A DNA stretch of 56,830 nucleotides from Clostridia bacterium (GTDB lineage Bacteria > Bacillota_A > Clostridia > Christensenellales > Aristaeellaceae), in contig JAFUDW010000045.1 in the NCBI GenBank assembly GCA_017464225.1, forward strand, positions 1 to 56,830. Reading direction: 5' to 3'. The notes below the pieces were generated by a model, which was not told where the DNA came from, searched no databases, and saw only the letters and a list, made by a program, of their open reading frames with translations. Position 1 is the first letter of the stretch. The number at the start of each line of letters is the position of its first letter. Position numbers and translations under genes: made by a program. This document shows, in pieces, positions 23,217 through 32,231 of this stretch.

Positions 23217-23732
23217 TCAAAGCAATCCCTCGGCCAAAAGCATTTCAAGCACCCTGGCCTCCCGCTCAAACATCATCGGGTTATAGGGGCTTTCCGCAAC
23301 GCTTCGGTTCTTTTGAATGGCGAGGGAAGGCTCCACAAATTCCAGCTGATACGCTTCCCCCGCTTCATAATCGTCCAGATCCTGCGCAACCAATCGGCTT
23401 TCAGCGCTGCAGAGATAATAATAATTATCCTGGACAAAGCACTCGGTTTTATCCTGATCGCTCCTTTGGATGCGATGGACATAGCCGTACTCTTTTACGC
23501 TTTCGGGCGGAATGATCAGCCCCGCTTCCTCCCTTGTTTCGCGGATCATGGCCGCGACCGGGCTTTCGCCGTTTTCAATGCCGCCGCCCGGAAATTTATA
23601 GTAATCATATTTCAGGCTGTGGATCATGGCAATTTTGCCGTTCCTGATGACAATGCTCCTTGCCGAATTGCGCGTAAAGGTGCGCGTGCACTGCGCATAA
23701 TCCTTTTGATCCATTTCAAACAGTAACCGCAT
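23217..23732 (-). CDS. Nudix hydrolase
   Basis: A 171-residue protein with a full Nudix box, GGIENGESPVAAMIRETREE then AGL (GX5EX7REUXEEXGU), at about residues 50-72. The preceding FPGG is the usual lead-in. Nudix enzymes hydrolyse nucleoside diphosphates linked to other groups; this one cannot be narrowed down. GAGGGAGAAGC on the minus strand precedes the ATG. Pairing with an NT5C-like nucleotidase suggests nucleotide clean-up. Confidence 0.9.
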   Translation of the reverse strand: MRLLFEMDQKDYAQCTRTFTRNSARSIVIRNGKIAMIHSLKYDYYKFPGGGIENGESPVAAMIRETREEAGLIIPPESVKEYGYVHRIQRSDQDKTECFVQDNYYYLCSAESRLVAQDLDDYEAGEAYQLEFVEPSLAIQKNRSVAESPYNPMMFEREARVLEMLLAEGLL

Positions 23733-23804
23733 GCTTCTCCCTCTCCGCCGTCTTTGTTTTCCGCTCTTCTCATATGCGCCATGCCCGCGGCAGCGGGCGC
23801 GGCC

Positions 23805-24221
23805 TTACAGCTTTCCGTTCTCCCGCAGGGCTTCTTCCGCCAGATCGATGCAGGCGCAGATCAGGGCGTCGCAATGGGCTTTTTTTACCTCTCCCCGGGC
23901 GGCGCTGGCCGCAAGCAGTTCCTTGCAGTTGATCATGCCGTCGTGGGCCGACCGCACCCGGCGGATAAACTCATTGGAAATGGCCGCGTCATCCAGCCCG
24001 GCCAAGCCCAGCGCCATCAGGCCGCCGGTAACGGCGCCGCAGACCGAACCGATCTGCATACCGCCCCGGAAATAGGTGGCGGCCCGCATGGCGGCCTCCT
24101 CATCGTACCCCGCATCTCCGGCGAATACCGTTACCACCGCCTGGGCGCAGTTATAGGCCGGCCTTCCGTCGGGGCCGAAACGGCCGCGGCGCTCCATGGC
24201 CAAATCTGTGTATTTGCTCAT
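23805..24221 (-). CDS. C_GCAxxG_C_C family redox-type protein
   Basis: A 138-residue protein. I chose the ATG at 24221 because GGAGGAAG precedes it; the frame stays open to 24278. The family cysteines are present: YNCAQAV (near 24), SVCGAVTGGLMALG (near 60) and the C-terminal C-x14-17-HC-x3-C-x3-C pattern (INCKEL ... AHCDALICACIDL). Family members are small proteins often found near oxidoreductases and thought to bind metal or act in redox chemistry. No partner is encoded alongside. Confidence 0.88.
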   Translation of the reverse strand: MSKYTDLAMERRGRFGPDGRPAYNCAQAVVTVFAGDAGYDEEAAMRAATYFRGGMQIGSVCGAVTGGLMALGLAGLDDAAISNEFIRRVRSAHDGMINCKELLAASAARGEVKKAHCDALICACIDLAEEALRENGKL

Positions 24222-24569
24222 ATTCTTCCTCCGATCGTCCCAATATTCTGTTTGGCGGCTTTTCCTGTACCAATTCATCCGCCAGCCTGTTCAGCTGACC
24301 AATTTTCTATATTTTCGGATTGTCCATAAAAGGTTGCATTTCAAGCGCCGTTTTGCCTGTGCTTGGTTGCTTTCCAAATTCGATTGGGGAAAACCGCGCC
24401 AGCCAAGTCTTTTCATGCTAATCCAATATTATTATACACAAACCGCTTTCAAGTGTCCACAAATAGGCAATAAAGGTTTTCGCTGTCTTCTACTGCGGAA
24501 TTTTCCATGAAACAGGGGTTCATGCATGCCTCGCTCTGCACCGTCTGTCAAAGATGAAATCAGTCATAA
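24222..24569. other. Gene-free gap
   Basis: Moderately AT-rich. A TATAATAAT-like box on the minus strand (around 24425-24440) could serve the C_GCAxxG_C_C gene, but no matching -35 box is evident. I see no RNA gene or repeat. Confidence 0.4.
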
Positions 24570-24611
24570 AATCCCTCCGCCATACGCGCATACGTCCATG
24601 GCGGAGGGATT
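24570..24611 (-). terminator. Terminator of the YtfQRT-YjfF-type operon
   Basis: AATCCCTCCGCCAT (24570-24583) pairs over 14 bp with ATGGCGGAGGGATT (24598-24611). On the minus strand the stem runs into TTTTATGAC. On the plus strand it is followed by ATTTATTTG, so it may work in both directions. Confidence 0.8.
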
Positions 24612-24635
24612 ATTTATTTGATTGATGAAAACGCG

Positions 24636-25718
24636 CTATTCCTTTTTGGCGGCCTGAACGTCCTTCATTTTCCGCTTGCCGCGGTTGCTCAGGATCACGC
24701 TCTGCAGCAGGATGAACAGGCCCAGCATGGCGCCGTTGGCCATCTCCTGCCACCAGGATTCGTTCAGTGGGCTCAGCGCAATGATCTTCTGAATGGTGGC
24801 CAGGATCATGGTGCCAAAGAAGGTACCGATCACATTGCCCACGCCGCCGGTCAGCAGCGTGCCGCCGATGATGGAGGAGGCGATGGCGTCCATTTCGCTG
24901 CGCATGGCCACGCTGGCGTTGCCCGCGGGCTTGTGCATCAGGAAAACGAAGCCTGCCAGGCCGCTGAGCAGCCCGCTGATCACATAGCTCCAGAACCGGG
25001 TGCGCTTCACATTGATGCCCAGCATCAGAGCGCTCTGCTGATTGCCGCCCAGGGCGTAGATATGGCGGCCCAGCTTCATGTAGCGCAGCATCAGGAATAC
25101 CGCAACGACCACGCACAGCGCCACGATGGCGCCTATTTCCAGCTTGGCCGCGATCAGGTTTCCGTTCTTGGCGGTATAGCCCAGGAAGGGGAAGGCCGCC
25201 TTGGTCTTTACCAGGGCCAGGAAGCCCTCATGGGTGACCTTCACGGGATTGGCGGACAGAATGGTGGTCAAGCCCCGGGAGAGGAACATGCCCGCCAGCG
25301 TGACGATGAAGGGCTGGATCTCCAGATAGCTGATCAGGAAGCCCTGGAGCAATCCAAAGGCCAATCCGATACCCAGCGCCAGCAGGAAGGTCACCAGGAT
25401 GCTGAGGGTGCTGTTCCCGATGCCGTTGCTATTCAGGAAGATGGCGCAGGCCATGACCGTGAGGCCGATGACGCCGCCCACGCTGATATTGATGCCGCCG
25501 CCGATCATGACGATGGTCAGGCTGCAGGAGATGATGATCAGCGCCGCGTTATCGTTGAGCAGGTCAAAAAGCTGCTGCGTCCGCAGGAAGCCGCCGCCCA
25601 TGAAGATCATGGCCGCGGCGTACATGACCAGGAAGATGCCGATGGTGATGGTCATCAGCAGCTGGGAATCTGTAATGGGCTCCCGGCGCCTGCCCCGTTC
25701 ATTTTGTTTGAGCGACAT
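24636..25718 (-). CDS. yjfF: Sugar ABC transporter permease, YjfF-like
   Basis: A 360-residue membrane protein of the BPD_transp_2 (RbsC) family with about nine hydrophobic segments. The conserved loop EMDAIASSIIGGTLLTGGVG followed by the late WW-containing helix (ESWWQEM) matches E. coli YjfF (ELDAIASVVIGG..., SSWWTKI). It pairs with the YtfT-like permease. Its ATG comes directly after the stop of that gene. It is last in the operon, in the same position as yjfF in ytfQRT-yjfF. The likely substrate is galactofuranose or a related hexose. Confidence 0.85.
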   Translation of the reverse strand: MSLKQNERGRRREPITDSQLLMTITIGIFLVMYAAAMIFMGGGFLRTQQLFDLLNDNAALIIISCSLTIVMIGGGINISVGGVIGLTVMACAIFLNSNGIGNSTLSILVTFLLALGIGLAFGLLQGFLISYLEIQPFIVTLAGMFLSRGLTTILSANPVKVTHEGFLALVKTKAAFPFLGYTAKNGNLIAAKLEIGAIVALCVVVAVFLMLRYMKLGRHIYALGGNQQSALMLGINVKRTRFWSYVISGLLSGLAGFVFLMHKPAGNASVAMRSEMDAIASSIIGGTLLTGGVGNVIGTFFGTMILATIQKIIALSPLNESWWQEMANGAMLGLFILLQSVILSNRGKRKMKDVQAAKKE

Positions 25719-26792
25719 TTAATTCGCCCCCTTCCCAGCCGCGGCCGGCGCGCTGCCGGAGCGGATGCGGCTCCACAGAGCCACCAATTTGCTCTTGACC
25801 ACGGGCGAGCCCGCCATCACGATGATGATGATCACCACGGCCTTATACGCCTTGATGTTCACGGGGTCGACGCGCATGGCCAGCAGCGTGGTGGTGAGCA
25901 TTTGGATGATGTACGCGCCCAGGATGCTGCCGATCAGCCGGAAGCGCCCGCCGCCCAGGTTATTGCCGCCGATGGCAACGGCCAGGATGGCGTCCATTTC
26001 GATATCCACCAGCAGCGTTTTGAGGCTCACCTGGCCCATGCGGCTGGTGCCGATGATGCCGGACACCGCCACGCATACGCCCAGGATCACAAAGGAAATC
26101 ATCTTGATGGCGATTGGATTGATGCCATTGAGCCGCGCGGCGCCCTGATTGACGCCCACTGATTCGGTGTACAGCCGCAGCGTGGTGAATTTAAAGATGG
26201 CCGCCAGGATCAGGCCCACCAGGATCACGCCGAACACTGGCGTGGGGATCGGGATGCCCGGGATGGTCATGCCCATGGCGCTGATGATGGGGCTGTCGAT
26301 CTGCGGCGTGGCGCTGCCCACGATCCAGTAAGCGATAGAGCGGCCGCAGGAGAACAGGATCAGCGTGGCGATCATGGGCTGGATCTTAAATACCGATACC
26401 AGCGCGCCGTTGAAGGAGGTAAAAAGCACAGTGACCAGACAGCTGACCAGCAGCGCCAGCAGCACCGTCCAGATGGTGATGCCGGAAAATGCCTTGAGCA
26501 CGATGACGAACATGCTGCCCGATATGGTGCCCACAGCGCCCACGCTGATATCCTGGCCGCCGCAGGCCGCGGTGACCAGGGTCATGCCCATGGCGATGAT
26601 GGCCAGTTCGCTGGCGCTGTCGATAATGCTGATGACATTGCCGGTCAGCACCTTATTGCCGCTGTTGTTCACCGCCAGGCTGATGGAATAGAAGCCCGGA
26701 TCGCGGATCAAATTGAACAGGAGCAATATGGCCAGAGCGATCAGCGGGATCAGCAGCTGGCCTACGCCCTTCCCCTTATTCTTCTTATTCAT
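25719..26792 (-). CDS. ytfT: Sugar ABC transporter permease, YtfT-like
   Basis: A 357-residue RbsC-family permease with a short basic cytoplasmic start (MNKKNKGKG), about nine to ten helices and the family loop DAILAVAIGGNNLGGGRF before the last helices. Its ATG overlaps the ATPase stop (ATGA) behind GGGAGGTGAA. Two non-identical permeases in one sugar operon is the mark of the YtfQRT-YjfF system; the ribose and galactose systems have one. Confidence 0.85.
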   Translation of the reverse strand: MNKKNKGKGVGQLLIPLIALAILLLFNLIRDPGFYSISLAVNNSGNKVLTGNVISIIDSASELAIIAMGMTLVTAACGGQDISVGAVGTISGSMFVIVLKAFSGITIWTVLLALLVSCLVTVLFTSFNGALVSVFKIQPMIATLILFSCGRSIAYWIVGSATPQIDSPIISAMGMTIPGIPIPTPVFGVILVGLILAAIFKFTTLRLYTESVGVNQGAARLNGINPIAIKMISFVILGVCVAVSGIIGTSRMGQVSLKTLLVDIEMDAILAVAIGGNNLGGGRFRLIGSILGAYIIQMLTTTLLAMRVDPVNIKAYKAVVIIIIVMAGSPVVKSKLVALWSRIRSGSAPAAAGKGAN

Positions 26793-28297
26793 TGCTGTTC
26801 ACCTCCCGCGATGGTCTTCATGATATGCGCCTGGGTCAGCTCGTCCCCCGTCAATTCGCCCACGATATTGCGGTCCCGCATGACGATCAGGCGGGAGCAG
26901 GTGCGCAGCATCTCCTCGATTTCGGAAGAAATGAAGGTAACGCTCATGTTTTCCTCCGCCAATTTGAGCACCAGCTTCTGGATCTCCAGCTTGGTGCCCA
27001 CGTCGATCCCGCGGGTGGGCTCGTCCAGGATCAGATAATCGGGGTGGGTCAGCAGCCACCGGGCCAGGATCACCTTCTGCTGGTTGCCGCCGGACAGGCT
27101 GCCCACCGGCGTATCCTTGCTGGCGGTCTTGATATTCAGCGCCTTGATGTATTCGTCGGCAAAGGCTTCCATTTCGCTCCTGCGCATGGGGCGGAAGAAT
27201 CCACGCATCACCTGCAGCGCCAGGATGATGTTATCCCGTACGCTCAGATCGGCGATGATGCCGTCCCGCTTGCGGTCCTCGGGCAGGTAGCCGATGCCGT
27301 TCTTCATGGCGTCGTGGGGCTTATTGATCCTGACTTCCTTGCCGCGCATGCGCACCTTGCCGCCGGTCACCCGGTCGGCGCCAAAGATGGCGCGAACGCT
27401 CTCGCTGCGGCCCGAGCCCAGAAGGCCGGTGAAGCCGTTTACCTCGCCCTTGCGGATATGGAAGTCAAAGGCCTTGCTCTCCGCGCTGGAAAGCCCGGCG
27501 GCTTCGTAGACCATCTCCTCCCCGGGCGCGCTCTTTTGACCAAACTCCTCCATTTCGGCCAGATCGTTCAGATCCTTGCCCATCATCTTGGCCACCAGCT
27601 CCACCTGAGGCAGATCGCGGACCAGGTATTCGCCCACCAGCTCGCCGTTGCGCAGCACCGTGATCCGATCGCTGACCGCATACACCTGCTCCAGGAAATG
27701 CGTCACAAAGATGATACCTACGCCGCGGTTTTTCAGATCGCGCATCAGCCCAAAGAGCATCTCCACCTCTTTTTCATCCAGCGAGGAGGTGGGCTCGTCC
27801 AGGATGAGCACCTTGCAGTTCATATCCACGGCACGAGCGATGGCCACCATCTGCTGCACGGCCAGGGAGCAGGAGGACAATTCCTGCTTGGGCCGGGCCG
27901 GAATGCCCAGATTGTTCAGGATCACCGCGGCCTTTTTTTCATAATCCTTCCAGTGCACGATGCTCCCCTCGGTCCTGCCGATGAACATATTCTCGGCCAC
28001 CGTCAGGTTGGGGCACAGCGTGATCTCCTGGTAAACGGTGCTGATGCCTGCGTTTTGGGCGTCCTGGGGAGAATGGATATGGGCCTCTCCTTCAATGCCG
28101 TCCACGTGGATGCTGCCGCCGTCCTTTTCATGCACGCCGGTCAGCACCTTGATCAAGGTTGATTTGCCCGCGCCGTTCTCGCCCATCAGGGCGTGGATCT
28201 CGCCCTTGCGCAGGGTAAAATCCACATTGTTCAGCGCCTTTGTGCCCGGAAACTGCTTGCAGATCCCGCGCATGGTCAAAACCGCGTCGCCTTGCAT
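26789..28297 (-). CDS. ytfR: Sugar ABC transporter ATPase, two-domain, YtfR-like
   Basis: A 502-residue protein with two fused ATPase halves. The first has Walker A GENGAGKST (near 39-47), signature SLAVQQ (degenerate, near 147) and Walker B LILDEPTSSLDE. The second has a degenerate Walker A (GLLGSGRSES), signature LSGGNQQKV and LILDEPTRGIDVG. This is the layout of RbsA/MglA/YtfR ATPases. Gene order SBP-ATPase-permease-permease supports YtfR. It would drive uptake through the two permeases encoded downstream. Confidence 0.9.
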   Translation of the reverse strand: MQGDAVLTMRGICKQFPGTKALNNVDFTLRKGEIHALMGENGAGKSTLIKVLTGVHEKDGGSIHVDGIEGEAHIHSPQDAQNAGISTVYQEITLCPNLTVAENMFIGRTEGSIVHWKDYEKKAAVILNNLGIPARPKQELSSCSLAVQQMVAIARAVDMNCKVLILDEPTSSLDEKEVEMLFGLMRDLKNRGVGIIFVTHFLEQVYAVSDRITVLRNGELVGEYLVRDLPQVELVAKMMGKDLNDLAEMEEFGQKSAPGEEMVYEAAGLSSAESKAFDFHIRKGEVNGFTGLLGSGRSESVRAIFGADRVTGGKVRMRGKEVRINKPHDAMKNGIGYLPEDRKRDGIIADLSVRDNIILALQVMRGFFRPMRRSEMEAFADEYIKALNIKTASKDTPVGSLSGGNQQKVILARWLLTHPDYLILDEPTRGIDVGTKLEIQKLVLKLAEENMSVTFISSEIEEMLRTCSRLIVMRDRNIVGELTGDELTQAHIMKTIAGGEQQ

Positions 28298-28338
28298 CTG
28301 GGTTCGCTCCTTCCAAGTAGAAAATGGATTTGAAAGAA

Positions 28339-28374
28339 GCGCGGTATGAACGCACTTTCTCGTTCATACCGCGC
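28339..28374 (-). other. Intra-operon hairpin between binding-protein and ATPase genes
   Basis: GCGCGGTATGAACG (28339-28352) pairs perfectly with CGTTCATACCGCGC (28361-28374) around an 8-nt loop. On the minus strand it is followed by TTCTTTC only. Such a stem commonly protects the binding-protein message or attenuates read-through, giving an excess of binding protein. Confidence 0.75.
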
Positions 28375-28392
28375 CTTGGTTTTATGCGTTCA

Positions 28393-29370
28393 TTATTCGC
28401 CCAGGCCGTAGGTGGCGATGTCTTCCTCGGTGATGGTGCGGGCGTCGAAGCCCTTCTCATCGTTGATGATCTGCTTGAGCTCGTTCAGGCCTTCGATTTC
28501 GCCGCCGGCCTGCAGGGTCTTGATCATCTCATCGATCAGGGCCGCCTGGAAGGGGCTGCACTGACCATCGTAGTTCCAGTTGCCGGCCAGCAGTTCCCGC
28601 AGGGCCCACTTGTTGCAGTCAAAGCCCATCACGATCACGTCGCCGTCCACGCCATGGGTGATGCCGTTGGCGTCCAGAGCAGCCACAACGCCCTGGGCCA
28701 TGCCGTCGTTCTCAGCGTACACGATGTTGAACTTTTCACCGGCGTTGATGGCAGCCTCGGCGATCTTGCGGGCCTCGTTGGGATCCCAGCTGTCGCCGCC
28801 GGTGCCTTCGCGCACCATGGTCCACTTTTCATCAGCTTCGCACTTTTCCTGCAGGGGCTCGGAGCGGCCGATCTGCGCGGCGCTGCCCAGCTGGCCCTGG
28901 ATATGCAGAACGTTGTACTCCTCCAGGCCCAGGCTCTCCAGCCAAGCCACGGCGGTGACGCCCTCATTGCGCATGTCGGACACGACGGCGGCAGTGTAGA
29001 GCTCGGGAGCGCAATCGATCATGCGGTCAAACAGGAACACGCCGATGCCGGCTTCCTGGGCGGCTTCCAGCGTCTCGTCCCAGCCGGTGGTTTCGGCGGC
29101 GGACACCAGGATGTAATCCACGCCCTCGGTGATGAAGGTGTTGGCGGCTTCCAGCTGCTTATCGGCGGTGGGAGCGGTGACAAACTTGGCGTCATAGCCG
29201 TTCTCGGCGGTAAACACGGCATACAGGTCGTTTACGTTGGCTTCACGATAGCCGGACTCGGCGGGATCCAGATTGATGATGCCGACCTTGACAGCCTCGT
29301 CGGCATGAGCGACGGCAAACAGGCCGGCGCACAGCAGCAGCACCAGAACCAGGGACAGAATCTTTTTCAT
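28393..29370 (-). CDS. ytfQ: Sugar ABC transporter substrate-binding protein, YtfQ-like
   Basis: A 325-residue protein; the ATG at 29370 follows AAAGGAGGAGT. The signal peptide (MKKILSLVLVLLLCAGLFAV, to about residue 23) is followed by the type I periplasmic-binding fold: VGIINLDPAESGYREANV, DYILVSAAETTGWD, VFLFDRMID, VYAENDGMAQG and DGDVIVMGFDCNKWAL. These blocks match YtfQ, the galactofuranose-binding protein. No lipobox cysteine is at the cleavage site, which is unusual for a Gram-positive binding protein. The 154-bp upstream gap presumably holds the promoter controlled by the adjacent YesN-type regulator. Confidence 0.88.
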   Translation of the reverse strand: MKKILSLVLVLLLCAGLFAVAHADEAVKVGIINLDPAESGYREANVNDLYAVFTAENGYDAKFVTAPTADKQLEAANTFITEGVDYILVSAAETTGWDETLEAAQEAGIGVFLFDRMIDCAPELYTAAVVSDMRNEGVTAVAWLESLGLEEYNVLHIQGQLGSAAQIGRSEPLQEKCEADEKWTMVREGTGGDSWDPNEARKIAEAAINAGEKFNIVYAENDGMAQGVVAALDANGITHGVDGDVIVMGFDCNKWALRELLAGNWNYDGQCSPFQAALIDEMIKTLQAGGEIEGLNELKQIINDEKGFDARTITEEDIATYGLGE

Positions 29371-29524
29371 GGGGACTCCTCCTTTAATATGTTGAGATCG
29401 TACCGGATCTCCCTTTAGGATAAAAATACACCGTTTTAGACAAAATGAAAATACATAATTCTCTTCTTTCGGTATAAATTTATCGCGTTTTTTCAATCCT
29501 TCCGCCATCTGGGTAAAAATTATA

Positions 29525-30784
29525 TTACTGTGGTTCGTTTTGATTTTGCGCCCGGTACTCGCTGGGCGTGATGCCCAGGTTTTTCTTGAACAGATAGCTG
29601 AAATAATGGCCGTCGTTATATCCAACGTCCAGGGCGATCTGCGCGCTTTTTTTGTCCGTGGAGGCCAGCAGCTCCTTCGCTTTGTTCAGGCGCAGCCAGG
29701 TCAGGTATTCGGTAAAGGTCTTGCCGCTCTCCTGGGCAAAAACCGTGGAAAATCGGCTTTCGCTCATGCCCACCGCCCCGGAAACGTCCTTGAGCATCAG
29801 GCTGGAATCGGCAAAATGCTCGGCCATGTACAGCTTGGCCTTGGCCGTTACGGTGCGGGCGCCGCCGCCGTCCCCCGCGTCGCCAAAATCCCTTGCGCCC
29901 ACGATCAGCGGCTGATCGCTCTCCTGATCGGCCAATATGTGCCGGATATGCGCGGCGCTTTTCATGCTGCGGAGGAGCTGGGTGGGCGAAGTCACCGTTT
30001 CTCCGATGCTGACGCGGATCCTGATGCAGCCGATGCGCTCCAGCTCGGTCACGCAGGAGGAGGCGAAGGCGTAGGCCCGCTCCTCCACGTCGCCGTCGCT
30101 GTCCCCCAGCATCAGCACCCGGCCGCCCGTGCGGATACCGGTCACAAAAACGGTGCCCCCGCCGCTCTCCGCCAATTCACGCAGCGCGGCCACGCCCCGG
30201 TCGACCGGCTCGAACGCCGTATCGATCACCGCGTAACGGTTGGCCGTCAAATGCACGCCCATGCTGCGCAGCTGGCTGACCACGTTCAGGGCGTCGGATT
30301 CCGCGGCGTCCTCGGAATACAGCGTGCTGAGCAGCTTTTCCCTGACAAATTCCCGGTCGTTTTCCACGCGGGAACGCAGCCTTTCCAGGCGAGTGCGCTC
30401 CTCCTGCTCAGTCTGCACCAGGGCGCTGACCCGATCCAGCACCTGGCGCAGCTCCCGGGCCGTGATGGGCTTGAGCAGATACTCCTTGACGCCCAGCTGG
30501 ATCGCCTGCCGGGCATAGTCAAACTCATCGTAGCCGCTCAGGATCACGATGCCGATCCAGGGCATCTGCTGCCTGACCACGCGGCACAGTTCCAGCCCGT
30601 CCATGAAAGGCATGCGGATATCGGTGATCAGGATATCCGGCTTGGTATCGCGGATCATCGACAGGGCGATCTCCCCGTCCGGCGCTTCGCCCACCAGCTG
30701 ATAATCGGTTTCCTGCCAGGGAAAGGAATTGCGGATCCCCTCCCGAATGACGATTTCATCGTCAGCCAGAAAGACTTTCATCAT
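29525..30784 (-). CDS. Response regulator, receiver + AraC-type DNA-binding (YesN-like)
   Basis: A 419-residue protein. The receiver domain (1-120) has the acidic pair DDE (8-10), phospho-acceptor D55 in LITDIRMP and lysine in LLKPIT. A long middle region (about 130-310) precedes two AraC helix-turn-helices (about 320-415; ALDVGYNDGHYFSYLFKK and YRAQNQ). AAGGAGG precedes tandem ATGs at 30784 and 30781. It overlaps the kinase gene by 23 bp. It is the natural regulator of the importer operon that begins 154 bp downstream. Confidence 0.92.
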   Translation of the reverse strand: MMKVFLADDEIVIREGIRNSFPWQETDYQLVGEAPDGEIALSMIRDTKPDILITDIRMPFMDGLELCRVVRQQMPWIGIVILSGYDEFDYARQAIQLGVKEYLLKPITARELRQVLDRVSALVQTEQEERTRLERLRSRVENDREFVREKLLSTLYSEDAAESDALNVVSQLRSMGVHLTANRYAVIDTAFEPVDRGVAALRELAESGGGTVFVTGIRTGGRVLMLGDSDGDVEERAYAFASSCVTELERIGCIRIRVSIGETVTSPTQLLRSMKSAAHIRHILADQESDQPLIVGARDFGDAGDGGGARTVTAKAKLYMAEHFADSSLMLKDVSGAVGMSESRFSTVFAQESGKTFTEYLTWLRLNKAKELLASTDKKSAQIALDVGYNDGHYFSYLFKKNLGITPSEYRAQNQNEPQ

Positions 30785-32228
30785 ATTCTATTTCCTCCTT
30801 GGTGCGGCAGGGCACGCGGAACCGCACCGCCGTGCCATCGGGCCCGCTTTCGATCTGGAGCCCTTCCGGCTGATTGTAATACAGGCGGATGCGCAGGTTC
30901 ACATTCACCAGTCCGAAGCCGCGCACGCCGGAATTGGAAGCCAGCTGCTTTTCATCCATGCGTTCCCGCAGCGCGGCCAGGGTCTGGGCGTCCATGCCCT
31001 TGCCCGTATCGCTGACGGCAAATACCAGCATGCCGTTTTCCATCCGGCCCGTCACCCTGATCGCGCCGCCGCCCCGCTTGTATTTGATGCCGTGGTACAG
31101 GGCGTTTTCCACCAGGGGCTGCAGCAAAAGCTTCAATATATAATATTGGTCCATCTCGTCGGGAATGTCTATTTCGTAATTCAGGATATCGCGGTACCGG
31201 GTCTTTTGAATGCTCAAATAACCCATGATATGCTTCTTTTCCTGGCTGATGGGGATCCAGTCCGCGCCGGAGGACAGGCTGATGCGGAAAAAATCGCTCA
31301 GTGCGCGGGTCAATTGTATGACCTCCTGCTGTTCGCCGGCCTCGGCCTTCCATACGATGGCGTCCAGCGTATTATACAGGAAGTGCGGATTGATCTGGGC
31401 CTGCAGCGTGCGCAGCTCAGCCTTTTTCATGTTGCGCTCATCCCGGATGCGCTGCTGCATCATGGCGGCCAGGTTGTCGGCCATCACGTTCACCTGACCG
31501 GTGAGCCTGTACATTTCCTCCACCTTGGTAACGGGCAGGCGGGCACTCAGATCGCCCTCGGCCAGCCGGGCCGTTGCGCTTTCCAGCTTTTCAATGGGCT
31601 CCCGGACAAAGCGAACGGTGCCCTGGGCCGTGCGGTTCGCGATCACCAGCGTGATCAGCACCAGCATGAGCTCGGCGGCGGCCGCGATAAATACCACGCG
31701 ATTCAGCGACGCGCTCATGGCCGCGGCAGAATTGATTTCACCGGTGATATAGTCGTTGAGCATGCTGACCACAAGCTCGGCCACGTTCCGGACTTCGCTG
31801 AGCACCTTTTCGTTGGCGATCACCTGCTCGCCCCGTTTCAGGTTGTCCCGGATCCGGTTCACATACTGGGTCAGCGTATCCATGGTGCGGCGGGCGATGA
31901 TCAATTCCAGCCGGGCGTTCTCCCCGGTATCCCGGGTAATCAGCTCCATGGTGCCGTTCACCCGATCGATCAGACCGTAAACCTGGCTGTCCTCCATCGT
32001 TTCCCGCCCCGAAACCACCTGCCACACGCTGCCGGGAATATCGTCGGAGATCACCGGCTTGATGGCGGCAATGGTCCCCATCCGCGCAACGGAGCGGGAA
32101 TAACGGCCGGCAAAGATCAGCATGAGCGCCAGGCTGATCATGACCGGTACGATGAGCAGCAGCACGATGCGCCAGCCCATGCCCTTGATCCTGCCCGCCA
32201 GGCTCTGGTTCCATTTTTTTACAGCCAT
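30762..32228 (-). CDS. Sensor histidine kinase, YesM/LytS-type
   Basis: A 488-residue protein. Membrane segments at about 20-42 and 175-197 flank an extracytoplasmic sensor of about 130 residues. HAMP follows (about 200-255), then a His_kinase domain with QINPHFLYNTLDAI (phospho-His near 280) and a HATPase domain (NALYHGIKYKRGG, DTGKGMD, GFGLVNV). It starts 3 bp after the lipoprotein stop, so the binding protein probably presents bound sugar to its sensor domain. Confidence 0.92.
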   Translation of the reverse strand: MAVKKWNQSLAGRIKGMGWRIVLLLIVPVMISLALMLIFAGRYSRSVARMGTIAAIKPVISDDIPGSVWQVVSGRETMEDSQVYGLIDRVNGTMELITRDTGENARLELIIARRTMDTLTQYVNRIRDNLKRGEQVIANEKVLSEVRNVAELVVSMLNDYITGEINSAAAMSASLNRVVFIAAAAELMLVLITLVIANRTAQGTVRFVREPIEKLESATARLAEGDLSARLPVTKVEEMYRLTGQVNVMADNLAAMMQQRIRDERNMKKAELRTLQAQINPHFLYNTLDAIVWKAEAGEQQEVIQLTRALSDFFRISLSSGADWIPISQEKKHIMGYLSIQKTRYRDILNYEIDIPDEMDQYYILKLLLQPLVENALYHGIKYKRGGGAIRVTGRMENGMLVFAVSDTGKGMDAQTLAALRERMDEKQLASNSGVRGFGLVNVNLRIRLYYNQPEGLQIESGPDGTAVRFRVPCRTKEEIEYDESLSG

Positions 32229-32231
32229 AGA

